Assembly: GCA_009720755.1 (NCBI GenBank)
Contig: WNKV01000022.1
Location: 1 to 64,000 of the forward strand
Length of the DNA stretch: 64,000 bases
From: Rhodoplanes serenus
GTDB taxonomy: Bacteria > Pseudomonadota > Alphaproteobacteria > Rhizobiales > Xanthobacteraceae
Direction of reading: 5' to 3'
Under the pieces are notes generated by a model. The model saw nothing but the letters and a program-made list of their open reading frames with translations. It had not been told where the DNA came from and did no database searches. Below are positions 46,477 through 56,302 of the stretch, piece by piece. The translations under genes were made by a program, and so were the position numbers. Numbering within the stretch: the first letter of the stretch is position 1; each line of letters opens with the position of its first letter.

Positions 46477-46995
46477 TCAATCGGACCCGCCGGGGGCCGG
46501 CCCGGAGACCGCGACAAGGCGCGGCTCGTGGCCGGTGTGGCGCAGAAAGCGGACGAGATCGTCCGGCGCGACGGCGGTCGTCATGGTGTTGACCAACGGA
46601 TGATAGTTCAAGGGGCTCGTCGCCATCATCGGACGGTCCAGCACCACGGTGACGCGCGCGTCGGTGTCGTTGAGGGCCGCGAACGGGGTGACCGAGCCGG
46701 GCTCCACCGCGAGGGTCTCGCGCAGCAGATCGGCCGAGCCGAACGAGAAGCGGCCCGAGGCGCCCAGCCGCCGATGCAGGCCCTTCAGGTCGATCGCCGC
46801 ATCCTCGAGCGCCACCACCAGGAACAGCGCGTCACGCTTGTCCTTGAGGAACAGGTTCTTGGTGTGGCCACCGGGAATCTCGCCGCGCAGCGCTGTCGAC
46901 TCCCGGACGGTGAAGACCGGCGGGTGCCGCACCGTCCGGTGCGCGATGCCGAGGCGGTCGAGGCAGGCGAACAGGTCGTCGGGGGTGGCGGGCAT
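46477..46995 (-). CDS. YbaK/ProX-type aminoacyl-tRNA deacylase
   Basis: 172 residues from the ATG at 46995. It edits mischarged tRNA, probably Ala-tRNA(Pro). Conserved blocks: RTVRHPPVFTVRESTALRGEIPGGHTKNLFLKDKRDALFLVVALEDAAIDLKGLHRRLGASGRFSFGSADLLRETLAVEPGSVTPFAALND, with the catalytic-type Lys in HTKNLFLKDK and the GxxP element GSVTP. It resembles the stand-alone ProX/PrdX editing proteins of alphaproteobacteria. Confidence 0.93.
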   Translation of the reverse strand: MPATPDDLFACLDRLGIAHRTVRHPPVFTVRESTALRGEIPGGHTKNLFLKDKRDALFLVVALEDAAIDLKGLHRRLGASGRFSFGSADLLRETLAVEPGSVTPFAALNDTDARVTVVLDRPMMATSPLNYHPLVNTMTTAVAPDDLVRFLRHTGHEPRLVAVSGPAPGGSD

Positions 46996-47208
46996 GATGG
47001 TGTCGGCGATCGGGTTCGGCGGATCGGGCTCGGCGATCGAGGCGCCGCACTGGAGCCTGCCGGCCGGCGGCCCGTCAACCCTGTCCACAGGCGTGAGAGC
47101 CTGAAACCATGGTATCGCGACGGCCCGCCATGTCGGTGTTTCACGACGGTTGCCAAGCCGATCGAGTTTGGGTAGAGATGCGCCCCGGTGGCGGTGCCGC
47201 CGCAGGAT

Positions 47209-47283
47209 GCGGGTGTAGCTCAGGGGTAGAGCACAACCTTGCCAAGGTTGGGGTCGAGGGTTCGAATCCCTTCGCCCGCTCCA
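47209..47283 (+). tRNA. tRNA-Gly (GCC)
   Basis: A complete cloverleaf: acceptor GCGGGTG pairs with CGCCCGC (one G-U), the D arm has AGCTCAGGGGTAGAGC, and the anticodon stem CAACC/GGTTG holds loop TTGCCAA with anticodon GCC at 47241-47243. The T arm is GAGGGTTCGAATCCCTT. CCA is encoded (47281-47283). Confidence 0.97.
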
Positions 47284-47333
47284 ATTCCGCTCGGTTTCGG
47301 GCGTCTCCGCCGATATTTTTCAGGACGAGTAGG

Positions 47334-47534
47334 ATGTTGCCGGTGGTATTGCGCCGTTTGGGCATCGATCCCGTCGCCTCCGAGCCAGTCGCCGGACGCT
47401 TCAAGACCGCGCCGCTGTTCGTCCCGCTCTATCGCAGCAACACGTCGATCCGCCTCAACGCGCGGCCGCCGCACCATGCGTTGGCCCGCCGCCAGCTCGG
47501 CCGCCTGGTCGAGCCGCGCCGCCGCGTCTCCTGA
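47334..47534 (+). CDS. Possible small hypothetical protein
   Basis: An open frame of 66 residues starting just after the tRNA, preceded by AGGA. The product is very basic and has no recognisable domain. It may be spurious. Confidence 0.25.
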   Translation: MLPVVLRRLGIDPVASEPVAGRFKTAPLFVPLYRSNTSIRLNARPPHHALARRQLGRLVEPRRRVS

Positions 47535-47581
47535 CGACGGGCACGTCCGGCGGACGAGCGGAAGGACGGACGCCCGGCCTT

Positions 47582-47914
47582 AGAGCCCGTTTGGACACTC
47601 CGACGGGGCTGCGCCGGAGCCGATTTCGGCCGATCCGGCAGGAGCCGATCGAAGGGCGTACCAGGGAGTACGGGCGAGATCGGCGACGCACCGGGCGGCC
47701 GAAAGCGGCCCGGCCCCTGAACTCGGGCTCGCCCGAGTTCAGCTCGTCATGCGACGCAAGTCGGGCAGGCCCGACTTGCGGGGGGTCGCGAGGCGAACAC
47801 CGGCCGCGGCCTCGAGAATCTCGCTGATATCCCCGATATCGGCGTCGCTTCTCTCCTGGCCTCCGGCTGTTCGCATTGCGACGTAGCCTCCGTCCGAGTG
47901 TCCAAACGGGCTCT
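47582..47914. mobile_element. 333-bp MITE-like element with 19-bp terminal inverted repeats
   Basis: The ends AGAGCCCGTTTGGACACTC (47582-47600) and its exact complement (47896-47914) are 19-bp inverted repeats, extending inward for about 8 further bases with mismatches. Inside are two hairpins: an 11-bp stem at 47718-47741 (TGAACTCGGGC) and a 12-bp stem at 47755-47780 (CGCAAGTCGGGC), both with 2-base loops. No reading frame for a transposase fits. The right end overlaps the first base of the reverse-complemented ggt stop codon. Flanks show no clear target duplication. Confidence 0.7.
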
Positions 47915-49668
47915 CAGTGCCCCGCCGCACCGGCGCCGCGCGAGCGGCCGTCCGCCACCCCGACGAGACCGTCCGGCGTGGCCGCGACCGTGTGGGCGGA
48001 GCCCGACACCGGCCCGACCCGCACCGGATGCCCCATGGCGGCGAGCGCCCGCACCGTCGCGTCCGGCAGCGTCGGCTCCACCAGCACCTCGTCGGGCCGC
48101 CACTGGTGATGGACCCGCGGCGCCGCCACGGCGTCCGCCGGCGACAGCCCGAAGTCGAGGCGGCCGAGAACCACCTGGAGCACCGCCGAGATGATTCGGC
48201 TGCCGCCCGGCGCCCCGGTGACCAGCACCGGCCGGCCGTCCTTCAGCACGATGGTCGGCGTCATCGACGACAGCGGCCGCTTGCCGGGCCCCGGTGCGTT
48301 GGCGGCGCCGCCGATCAGCCCGAAGGCGTTGGGCGCGCCCGGCTTCGCCGAGAAGTCGTCGAGCGTGTTGTTGAGCAGCACGCCGGTGCCCTCCGCCACC
48401 AGCCCGACGCCCCAGTTGAAGTTGAGCGAGGTGGTCAGCGCCACGGCGTTGCCGTCGCGGTCGACCACCGAGAGGTGGGTGGTGTCGGGGCCGCCCGCCC
48501 CGAGCGCCGGGCTGTCCGGGCGAATCGCCGCCGCCGGGGTCGCCCGCGCCGGGTCGATGCCGGCCCGCAGCATCGCGGCGTAGTCCTTGGCCAGCAGCCG
48601 CGCGAGCGGCACGTCGACGCTGTCGGGATCGCCGAGAAAGACGGCGCGATCCGCATAGGCACGCTTCATCGCCTCGATGGCGAGATGCAGCGCCGCCGGC
48701 GAGCCCGCCCCGAGCGCCGCGAGGTCGTAGCCCTCCAGAATGTTCAGCATCTGCACGAGATGCACGCCGCCCGCCGAGGGCGGCGGCATGACCACGAGAT
48801 CGTGGCCCCGGTAGGTACCGCGCAGCGCCGGGCGCTCCACCGCCCGGTAGCGGGCGAGATCGTCGCCGGCGAGGACGCCGCCGGCCGCCCGCACGGCGGC
48901 GACGATACGCTCCGCCACCGGCCCCTCGTAGAAGGCCGCCGGGCCGCCGGCCGCGATCGCCGCCAACGTGTCGGCGAGATCGACCTGGACCAGCCGGGCG
49001 CCCGCCGCCGGCGGCCGGCCGTCTCCCCCGAGGAAGATCCGCGCCGAGGACGGCCAGCGGGCGAGCCGCGGCGCCCCGAGCAGCAGCGAATCGAGGAGAT
49101 CGTCCTGCACCGGCACGCCGTCGCGGGCGAGCCGGATCGCCGGCGCGATCAGGTCGGCGAGCGACAGCCGGCCGGAGCCGTGGCGCGCGTGCGCCAGCGC
49201 CAGGCCGGCGACGCTGCCCGGCACCCCGATGGCGCGGGCGCTGAAGCGCGACGCCTGCGGGTCGGCCCGCCCCTCGGCATCGAGGAACATGTCGGCGGTG
49301 GCGGCGGCCGGCGCCGCCTCGCGGAAGTCGATGGTCACCGCCTCGCCGCCGGCCCGGTGCAGCACCAGGAAGCCGCCGCCACCGAGATTGCCGGCTCGCG
49401 GCAGGGTGACGGCGAGCGCGAAGGCGGTCGCCACCGCGGCATCGACCGCATTGCCGCCCTGCGCCAGCACGGCGGCGCCGATGCGGCTCGCCTCCGCCTC
49501 CTGGCTCGCCACCATGCCGTGACGGGCCGTCACCGCCTCGACCCGCACGGCCCCGGCATGGACGCTCGGCGCCGTCGCCGCGTCGCGGACGGATGGCTGG
49601 GCCGGCACGGCGACCGGGACGAGAGCGAGCAGAAGGGCGGCAGCGGCGCCGAGCGCAGGAAGACGCAT
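47914..49668 (-). CDS. ggt: Gamma-glutamyltranspeptidase
   Basis: 584 residues, periplasmic. Signal peptide about 1-23. The precursor self-cleaves before Thr396 in GPDTTHLSVVDRDGNAVALTTSLN, the N-terminal nucleophile of the small subunit. Other blocks are GGNAVDAAVATAFALAV, GNLGGGGFLVLHRAG and the lid/substrate region RPLSSMTPTIVLKDGRPVLVTGAPGGSRIISAVLQVVLG. It transfers or hydrolyses gamma-glutamyl groups, e.g. from glutathione. The stop codon spans the edge of the MITE-like element, but the C-terminus (GVADGRSRGAGAAGH) looks full length for the family. Confidence 0.95.
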   Translation of the reverse strand: MRLPALGAAAALLLALVPVAVPAQPSVRDAATAPSVHAGAVRVEAVTARHGMVASQEAEASRIGAAVLAQGGNAVDAAVATAFALAVTLPRAGNLGGGGFLVLHRAGGEAVTIDFREAAPAAATADMFLDAEGRADPQASRFSARAIGVPGSVAGLALAHARHGSGRLSLADLIAPAIRLARDGVPVQDDLLDSLLLGAPRLARWPSSARIFLGGDGRPPAAGARLVQVDLADTLAAIAAGGPAAFYEGPVAERIVAAVRAAGGVLAGDDLARYRAVERPALRGTYRGHDLVVMPPPSAGGVHLVQMLNILEGYDLAALGAGSPAALHLAIEAMKRAYADRAVFLGDPDSVDVPLARLLAKDYAAMLRAGIDPARATPAAAIRPDSPALGAGGPDTTHLSVVDRDGNAVALTTSLNFNWGVGLVAEGTGVLLNNTLDDFSAKPGAPNAFGLIGGAANAPGPGKRPLSSMTPTIVLKDGRPVLVTGAPGGSRIISAVLQVVLGRLDFGLSPADAVAAPRVHHQWRPDEVLVEPTLPDATVRALAAMGHPVRVGPVSGSAHTVAATPDGLVGVADGRSRGAGAAGH

Positions 49669-49699
49669 GACGGATCTTTCGGGAGGGGGCGCGGCGCGC

Positions 49700-50284
49700 T
49701 CAGCGAGCCTGCGCGTGGTACTCGGGATTCGGCCGCATGTCGGTCGCCGACGCCAGCCGGTTGGTCATGTTGAAGAACGCCGCGACGGCCGCGATGTCCC
49801 AGATGTCGCGATCGGAGAAGCCGACGGCCCGCAGCCCGGCGCGATCCTCGTCCGCCACGGTCCACGGCGATTCGGTCAGCTTCACGGCGAAGTCCAGCAT
49901 GGCGCGCTGGCGCGGCGACAGCCGGGCGGCGCGGTAGTTGGTCACCATCTGCTCGCCGAGCACCGGGTCGCCCGACAGCGCCCGCACCGCCGCCCCGTGC
50001 GCCACCAGGCAGTAGTAGCAGCGATTGTGAGACGACACCGCGACCGCGATCATCTCGCGCTCGAGCTTGGTCAGGCCCGACGCCGCCAGCATCAGGTCGT
50101 TGTAGACCGCCACGAAGGCTTCGAGCTTGGCCATATCGAACGCATAGGCGCGCAGCACATTGGGGACGAAGCCGAGCTTCTCGTCGCATTTTGCGAAATA
50201 CGCCGCCATGGCATCGCTCAGCGGCGCGGCCGGCAGAGCGAGCGCGATCACCGGGTCATCGTCGCGGCGTGCGGTGTCGTCCAT
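49700..50284 (-). CDS. Peroxidase-related enzyme (AhpD/carboxymuconolactone decarboxylase family)
   Basis: 194 residues from the ATG at 50284, preceded by AGGAG. The AhpD-like core has the redox motif SHNRCYYCLVAHGAAVRALSGDP with Cys-x2-Cys and the following His. NVLRAYAFDMAKLEAFVAVYNDLML and LSPRQRAMLDFAVKLTESPWTVADEDRAGLRAVGFSDRDIWDIAAVAAFFNMTNRLA match the peroxidase-related subfamily. It is 31 bases upstream of ggt in the same direction. Confidence 0.92.
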   Translation of the reverse strand: MDDTARRDDDPVIALALPAAPLSDAMAAYFAKCDEKLGFVPNVLRAYAFDMAKLEAFVAVYNDLMLAASGLTKLEREMIAVAVSSHNRCYYCLVAHGAAVRALSGDPVLGEQMVTNYRAARLSPRQRAMLDFAVKLTESPWTVADEDRAGLRAVGFSDRDIWDIAAVAAFFNMTNRLASATDMRPNPEYHAQAR

Positions 50285-50458
50285 AAAACTCTCCTGTCGT
50301 CTGTCGACGGCGCTGGCGGCCGCCTCGATGCGGCGCACGACCCTCGCGGTGGTTGCATAGCCGCCATCACCCGGTCCGTCCGCTGCGCGCCACGATTGCG
50401 TGCGCTAGACTAGCGCGTCCCCGGCCCAAGGGGAGCCGGGGCGCGCAAGGAGAGCACC

Positions 50459-53400
50459 ATGGACGCCCAAGCGGCGAAGCCGGCTGTCGACGATCAAGTC
50501 ACGCAGCAGGTGGTGGCGGACGCGGAGGCGATCATGGCGGCGCAGGTGGGCGCCGCGGATGCGGCGCTGGTTGGCGCGCTGTTCGCCGAGGTGGCGCCCG
50601 AGGATCTCGCCGCCTACACGGCGGCCGAGCTGGCCGGCTTCGCGGCCGCGGCGCGCGACTGGCTCGCCGAGCGCAGCCCCCGCACCCCGAAGCTGCGCAT
50701 CGTCACGCCGGACGATCCGGCCGCCACCGTGTCGGTGGTCGAGATCGTCAACGACGACATGCCGTTCCTGCTCGACTCCGTGCTCGGCTGCCTGCGCGAG
50801 CGCGGCCTCGATCCGCTGCTGGTGGCGCACCCGATCCTTGCGGTCGAGCGCGACGAAGGCGGCCGGCTGCGCAGCTTCCGGCCGATCGCGCAAGCCGTCG
50901 CGGGCGCGGCGCGCGAAAGCCTGATCCATGTCCATGTCGAGCGCGTCGGCGACGCGGCGCGCCGGGACGAGACCCTGGCGGCACTCGACGCGACGCTCGC
51001 CGACGTGCGCCTCGCGGTCGAGGACTGGCGCGCCATGCGGGCGACCGTCGACGATGTCATCGCGACTCTGGAGCGCGAGCAGCCGCCGCTGCCGGCCGGC
51101 GAGCTGGCCGAGGCGATCGCCTTCCTGCGCTGGCTCGCCGACGACAACTTCACCTTCCTGGGCCTGCGCGCCTACGCGCTCGACGGCACCGAGACCACCG
51201 AGAACGGCGCCGCCCAGCCGCTCGGCATCCTGCGCCGGAGCGACGTCAAGGTGCTGCGCCGCGGCCGCGAGCTGGTGACCGTCACGCCCGAGGTGATGGA
51301 GTTCCTGCAAGAGCCGAAGGCACTCATCATCACCAAGGCGAACGCGCGCTCGCGCGTGCACCGCCGCGTCCACATGGACTACATCGGCATCAAGCGGTTC
51401 GACGCCGAGGGCCGCGTCGTCGGCGAGCTGCGCCTGCTCGGCCTGTTCACCGCCACCGCCTACACCCGCTCGGCCCGCAGCATCCCGTATCTGCGCCGCA
51501 AGATCGACGCCGTGCTGGCGCGGGCCGGCTTCCCGCCGGCCAGCCATTCGGGCCGCGCCCTCGCCAACGTGCTGGAGACCTATCCGCGCGACGAGCTGTT
51601 CCAGATCGACGAGGAGACGCTGCACCGCTTCGCGCTGATCGTCATGCATCTCGGCGAGCGGCCGCGGGTGCGCGTGCTCGCCCGGCCCGACCGCTTCGAC
51701 CGCTTCGTCTCGGTCGTCGTCTACGTGCCGCGCGATCGCTACGACTCGGCGGTGCGCGAGGCGATCGCCGATCACCTCGCCGCGGTCTATGCGGGCCGTA
51801 TCGCCGCCTACTATCCGTGGTTTCCGGAAGGTCCGCTGGTGCGGGTCCACTACATCGTGGCGCGCTACGCCGGCGAGACACCGCGGCCGAGCCGCGCCGC
51901 CCTCGAGGAGGCGGTGTCGGCCCTGGTGCTGACCTGGCACGACCGCTTCGCCGCCGAGCTCGCCGCCACCACCGAGCCACAGCGCGCCCGCGCCTTGCGG
52001 GAGCACTATGCCGGCGCCTTCTCGCGCGCCTACCGGGCGGCGTTCACGCCGGCGGTCGCGGTCGACGACATCCGCGCCCTCGAACGGCTGACGGCCGAAC
52101 GCCCGCTCGGCGTCGGCTTCCATCGCAACGCCGGCGACGCACCGTCCTGCGCCCGCCTGCGGGTGTGGAGCCTGGGCCGGCCGATCCCGCTGTCCGAGCG
52201 GGTGCCGGTGCTGGAGCACATGGGCTTCCGCGTGGTGGAGGAAAGCTCGTTCCGGGCCGACCTGCCGTCCGGCGACGACGCCCGCGCCTGGCTGCACGAC
52301 ATGATGCTGGAGCGGCTCGACGGCGGCGCCGTCGATCTCGACGTGCTCGGCCGCCGGCTCGAAGCCGTGTTCCTGATGGCCATGCGCGGCGTCGTCGAGG
52401 ACGACGGCTACAACGCGCTCGCCCTCGTCGCCTCGCTGCCGTGGCGCGAGATCGCGCTGATCCGGGCGCTGTCGCGCTATCTGCGCCAGATCGGCGTGCG
52501 CTACTCGCAGGACTACATGTGGGCGACGCTGGCGCGCCACCCGGGTCTCGCCGAGAAGATCGTGGCGCTGTTCCACGCCCGCTTCGAGCCGAAGGACGGC
52601 ATCGACGCCGCGGCGCGCGCCGCCGGCCAGGCCGCGATCCTGAGCGAGATCGAGACCGCGCTGGATGCCGTCGACAGCCTCGACGAAGACCGCATCCTGC
52701 GCCGCTTCGTCAACGTCGTGCAGGCGGCGGTGCGGACCAACTTCTATCAGCTCGACCGCGACGGCCAGCCGAAGGCGGTGATCGCCCTCAAGCTCGACAG
52801 CCGCCGCCTCGACGCGCTGCCGCTGCCGCGCCCGCTCTACGAGGTGTTCGCCTACTCGCCACGGCTCGAGGCCGTGCATCTGCGCTTCGGCAAGGTGGCG
52901 CGCGGCGGCATCCGCTGGTCGGACCGGCCGCAGGACTTCCGCACCGAGATCCTCGGGCTGGTCAAGGCCCAGCAGGTCAAGAACGCCGTCATCGTGCCGG
53001 TCGGCGCCAAAGGCGGCTTCGTGCCCAAGCAGCTTCCCGCCGGCAACCGCGAGGCCGCCCAGGCCGAGGCCGTCGCCTGCTACCGCGCCTTCATGGGGGC
53101 GCTGCTCGACGTCACCGACACCATCGGGCCGGACGGCGCCCTGGTGGCGGCCGACGCGGTGCGCCACGACGGCGACGATCCCTATCTGGTGGTCGCCGCC
53201 GACAAGGGCACCGCGACCTTCTCGGACATCGCCAACGGCATCGCCCAGGAGCGCGGCTTCTGGCTCGACGACGCCTTCGCGTCGGGCGGCTCCGCCGGCT
53301 ACGACCACAAGGCCATGGGCATCACGGCGCGCGGCGCCTGGGAGGCGGTGAAGCGCCACTTCCGCGAGATGAACGTCGACATCGGCACGACGCCGTTCAC

Positions 53401-55282
53401 GGTGGCGGGCTGCGGCGACATGTCGGGCGACGTGTTCGGCAACGGCATGCTGCGCGAGCGCACCACGAAACTGATCGCCGCCTTCGACCACCGTGACATC
53501 GTCATCGATCCCGATCCCGACCCGGAGACGAGCTTCGCCGAGCGGGCGCGGCTGTTCGCGCTGCCGCGGTCGAGCTGGCAGGACTACGACCGCGCCCTCC
53601 TGTCGCCCGGCGGCGGCGTGTTCTCGCGCACCGCCAAGGAGATCGCGCTGTCGCCGCAGGCCCGCGCGGCGCTCGCGATCGACAAGGAGCGGGTCACCCC
53701 GGCCGAGCTGATCAGCGCCATCCTGAAAGCCCCGGTCGATCTCCTGTGGTTCGGCGGCATCGGCACCTATGTGCGCGCCCCCGAGGAGACCAACGAGCAG
53801 GTCGGCGATCGCGCCAACGACGCGGTGCGGGTCACCGGCGCCGAGCTACGCTGCAAGGTGGTGGGCGAAGGCGCCAATCTCGGCATGACCCAGCGCGGCC
53901 GCATCGCGGCGGCACGCGCCGGCGTGCGGCTCAACACCGACGCCATCGACAATTCGGCCGGCGTCAACACCTCCGACGTCGAGGTCAACCTGAAGATCGC
54001 CCTCGGCCGGCCGCTGCGCGAGGGCCGGCTCGACCGCGCCGGGCGCGACAGCCTGCTCGCCGCCATGACCGACGATGTGGCGCGCCTGGTGCTCGTCAAC
54101 AACTACCAGCAGACCCAGGCGCTGTCGCTGGCGCAGCGCCGCGGCCTGGAGGACCTCGGCTTCCAGCAGCGGCTGATGCAGACGCTGGAGCGCCGCGGCC
54201 TCTTGGACCGCGCCGTCGAGTTCCTGCCCGACGACGTCGAGATCGCCGAGCGGCGCAGCCGCGGCGAGCCGCTGACGCGGCCCGAGCTGGCCGTGCTCCT
54301 CGCCTACGCCAAGCTGTCGCTCGGCCACGACCTGCTCGAATCGGCGATCCCCGACGACGCCTATCTGGGCCGCGAGCTGGGCCGCTACTTCCCGGCGGCG
54401 GTCGCCGAGCAGTTCCCCGATGCGCTGGCGCAGCACCGGCTGCGCCGCGACATCATCGTGACGCGGCTCGCCAACTCGATGATCAATCGCGGCGGGCCCA
54501 CCCTCGTGGTGCGCATCGCCGACCAGACCGGCGCGGCGCCGGACCGCATCGCGGCGGCCTTCGCGGCGGTGCGCGACTCCTTCGAGATGGTGGCGCTCAA
54601 CACCGAGATCGAGGCGCTCGACAACCGCATCGACGGCGATCTCCAGCTCGCGCTGCTCGAATCCGTGCAGAACCTGCTGCTCGACCGCATGGTGTGGGCG
54701 CTGCGCCGGCTCGACTTCTCGGGCGGGCTCGCCGGCCTGGTGGCGCACTACCGCACCGGCATCGCCACCGTGGAGGCGGCACTCGACCGCCTGCTGCCCA
54801 AGGAGGCGCGCGCCGCCCGTGCGGCCCGGATCGTCGAGCTGACGGCGGCCGGCGTGCCGGCGCCGCTCGCCGGGCGCCTCGCCGACCTGCCGCAGATCGC
54901 CGGCGCCACCGACGCGGTGCTGGTCGCCGACCGCATCGGCCGGCCGGTCGACGAGGTCGCCGCCACCTGGTTCGCGGTCGTCGCCCATTTCGAGATCGAC
55001 CGCATCGCGGCGGCGGCGCGCTCCATCGTGGTCACCGACTATTTCGACCGGCTGGCGCTGGACCGCGCCCTCGACCAGATCGGCGACGCGGCCCGCCGCA
55101 TCACCGCCGAGACGATGGCGGATCGCCAGTTCGGCGAGGCCGCCGTGATGGCGTGGGCGAAGACCCGCGGCGGCGCTGTCGAGCGGGTGCGCAGCGGCGT
55201 GCAGGAGATCGCCGCCTCGGGCCTCACCCTGTCGCGGCTGGCGGTGGCGGCGAGCTTCCTGGGCGACCTCGCGCCGGGTTGA
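50459..55282 (+). CDS. gdhB: NAD-specific glutamate dehydrogenase, 180 kDa class
   Basis: 1607 residues, the usual length of the large GDH class. It oxidises glutamate to 2-oxoglutarate and ammonia with NAD. The start has AAGGAGAG upstream. The N-terminal 700 residues carry ACT-like and regulatory domains (VVEIVNDDMPFLLDSVLGCLRERGLDPLLVAHP). The catalytic part begins near 800: FGKVARGGIRWSDRPQDFRTEILGLVKAQQVKNAVIVPVGAKGGFVPKQLP, with catalytic Lys in GAKGGF. The NAD domain has GDMSGDVFGNGMLRERTTKLIAAFDHRDIVIDPDPDPETSFAERARLFALPRSSWQDYD, DLLWFGGIGTYVRA and EGANLGMTQRGRI. A helical C-terminal domain completes it. Confidence 0.97.
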   Translation: MDAQAAKPAVDDQVTQQVVADAEAIMAAQVGAADAALVGALFAEVAPEDLAAYTAAELAGFAAAARDWLAERSPRTPKLRIVTPDDPAATVSVVEIVNDDMPFLLDSVLGCLRERGLDPLLVAHPILAVERDEGGRLRSFRPIAQAVAGAARESLIHVHVERVGDAARRDETLAALDATLADVRLAVEDWRAMRATVDDVIATLEREQPPLPAGELAEAIAFLRWLADDNFTFLGLRAYALDGTETTENGAAQPLGILRRSDVKVLRRGRELVTVTPEVMEFLQEPKALIITKANARSRVHRRVHMDYIGIKRFDAEGRVVGELRLLGLFTATAYTRSARSIPYLRRKIDAVLARAGFPPASHSGRALANVLETYPRDELFQIDEETLHRFALIVMHLGERPRVRVLARPDRFDRFVSVVVYVPRDRYDSAVREAIADHLAAVYAGRIAAYYPWFPEGPLVRVHYIVARYAGETPRPSRAALEEAVSALVLTWHDRFAAELAATTEPQRARALREHYAGAFSRAYRAAFTPAVAVDDIRALERLTAERPLGVGFHRNAGDAPSCARLRVWSLGRPIPLSERVPVLEHMGFRVVEESSFRADLPSGDDARAWLHDMMLERLDGGAVDLDVLGRRLEAVFLMAMRGVVEDDGYNALALVASLPWREIALIRALSRYLRQIGVRYSQDYMWATLARHPGLAEKIVALFHARFEPKDGIDAAARAAGQAAILSEIETALDAVDSLDEDRILRRFVNVVQAAVRTNFYQLDRDGQPKAVIALKLDSRRLDALPLPRPLYEVFAYSPRLEAVHLRFGKVARGGIRWSDRPQDFRTEILGLVKAQQVKNAVIVPVGAKGGFVPKQLPAGNREAAQAEAVACYRAFMGALLDVTDTIGPDGALVAADAVRHDGDDPYLVVAADKGTATFSDIANGIAQERGFWLDDAFASGGSAGYDHKAMGITARGAWEAVKRHFREMNVDIGTTPFTVAGCGDMSGDVFGNGMLRERTTKLIAAFDHRDIVIDPDPDPETSFAERARLFALPRSSWQDYDRALLSPGGGVFSRTAKEIALSPQARAALAIDKERVTPAELISAILKAPVDLLWFGGIGTYVRAPEETNEQVGDRANDAVRVTGAELRCKVVGEGANLGMTQRGRIAAARAGVRLNTDAIDNSAGVNTSDVEVNLKIALGRPLREGRLDRAGRDSLLAAMTDDVARLVLVNNYQQTQALSLAQRRGLEDLGFQQRLMQTLERRGLLDRAVEFLPDDVEIAERRSRGEPLTRPELAVLLAYAKLSLGHDLLESAIPDDAYLGRELGRYFPAAVAEQFPDALAQHRLRRDIIVTRLANSMINRGGPTLVVRIADQTGAAPDRIAAAFAAVRDSFEMVALNTEIEALDNRIDGDLQLALLESVQNLLLDRMVWALRRLDFSGGLAGLVAHYRTGIATVEAALDRLLPKEARAARAARIVELTAAGVPAPLAGRLADLPQIAGATDAVLVADRIGRPVDEVAATWFAVVAHFEIDRIAAAARSIVVTDYFDRLALDRALDQIGDAARRITAETMADRQFGEAAVMAWAKTRGGAVERVRSGVQEIAASGLTLSRLAVAASFLGDLAPG

Positions 55283-55397
55283 TCGCCTCCGGCCGATCCG
55301 GGATGCGAGCGGTGGCGTCCGGCCCTTGCCGGGCGCCGCGCTGCAACGCACAATGCGGGCCGCCGTCCGCGTCCCGCATTCCGCGCCCGATGACCCG

Positions 55398-56297
55398 ATG
55401 AGCCTCGCACCGCTCCAATACGACGAGCCGCTGTACCGGCCCCCCAGCGAGGGCCGCAACCTGATCATCCAGGTGACGCTCGGGTGCTCGTTCAACCGCT
55501 GCACCTTCTGCGCCATGTACAAGTCGAAGCACTATCAGGCGCGGCCGCTCGGCGACGTGTTCGCCGACATCGACGCCGCCGCGCGGCGGTGGCCGGACGC
55601 CGACCGGGTGTTCCTCGCCGACGGCGACGCCCTGGTGCTGCCGACCGAAACGCTCGTCGCGATCCTCGACCACCTGGCAGCGGCATTCCCGCGGCTCGAC
55701 CGGGTGTCGAGCTACGCGACGCCGATGAACATCCTGCACAAGACACCTGACGAGCTGGCACGGCTGCGGGCCAAGCGGCTGACGCTGGTCTATGTCGGGG
55801 TCGAGTCGGGCGCCGCCACCATCCTGTCGCGCATCCGCAAGGGGGCGACGCCGGAGCGCATCGCCGAGGCGATCGAGCGCGCCGAAACATCGGGCCTCGC
55901 GGTGTCGGCGACCGTCATTCTCGGGGTCGGCGGCCGGCGGCTGTGGCGCGAGCATGTCGCGGGCACCGCCGCCGTCATCAACGCCGCGCCGCCGCGCTAC
56001 CTGTCGACGCTCCAGCTCCGTCTCGGCCCGGAGGAGATCGACGAGTTCATCGCCCGCTTCCAGCGCGACGGCACGCCGTTCGAGCCGCAGGACGACGACG
56101 GCGTGCTGGCCGAGCAGGAGGCGCTGCTCGCCACGCTCGATCCGCCGCGGCCGGTGGTGTTCCGCTCCAACCACGCCTCGAACTGCCTGCCGCTCGCCGG
56201 CATCCTGCCGGCCGACCGCGACACCCTGCGCGAGATCGTCGCCGCCGCCCGCCGCGGCGCCCCGGTGCTGCGCCCGGAGTTTTTGCGGGGGCTGTGA
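55398..56297 (+). CDS. Radical SAM protein (HemN-like, CX4CX2C)
   Basis: 299 residues from the ATG at 55398. The cluster motif is GCSFNRCTFCAMYKSK, i.e. C-x4-C-x2-C, found in a subfamily of radical SAM proteins often annotated as coproporphyrinogen-oxidase-like. SAM-barrel blocks follow: VFLADGDALVLPTETLVAIL, RVSSYATPMNIL, LTLVYVGVESGAATILSRIRKGATPERIAEAIERAETSGLAVSATVILGVGG. The HemN substrate-binding residues are not obvious. Substrate unknown. It starts 115 bases after gdhB. Confidence 0.9.
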   Translation: MSLAPLQYDEPLYRPPSEGRNLIIQVTLGCSFNRCTFCAMYKSKHYQARPLGDVFADIDAAARRWPDADRVFLADGDALVLPTETLVAILDHLAAAFPRLDRVSSYATPMNILHKTPDELARLRAKRLTLVYVGVESGAATILSRIRKGATPERIAEAIERAETSGLAVSATVILGVGGRRLWREHVAGTAAVINAAPPRYLSTLQLRLGPEEIDEFIARFQRDGTPFEPQDDDGVLAEQEALLATLDPPRPVVFRSNHASNCLPLAGILPADRDTLREIVAAARRGAPVLRPEFLRGL

Positions 56298-56302
56298 GCG
56301 CC

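Noticed and set aside
47109-47333. Coding frame running through the tRNA-Gly gene.
   Set aside because: It overlaps a clear tRNA; only the part after the tRNA is kept, with low confidence.
50405-53491. A reading frame of about 1000 codons opposite the glutamate dehydrogenase gene.
   Set aside because: It is the antisense shadow of a high-GC gene; the product is Arg/His/Asp/Gln-rich with no domain, whereas the plus strand gives a complete known family.
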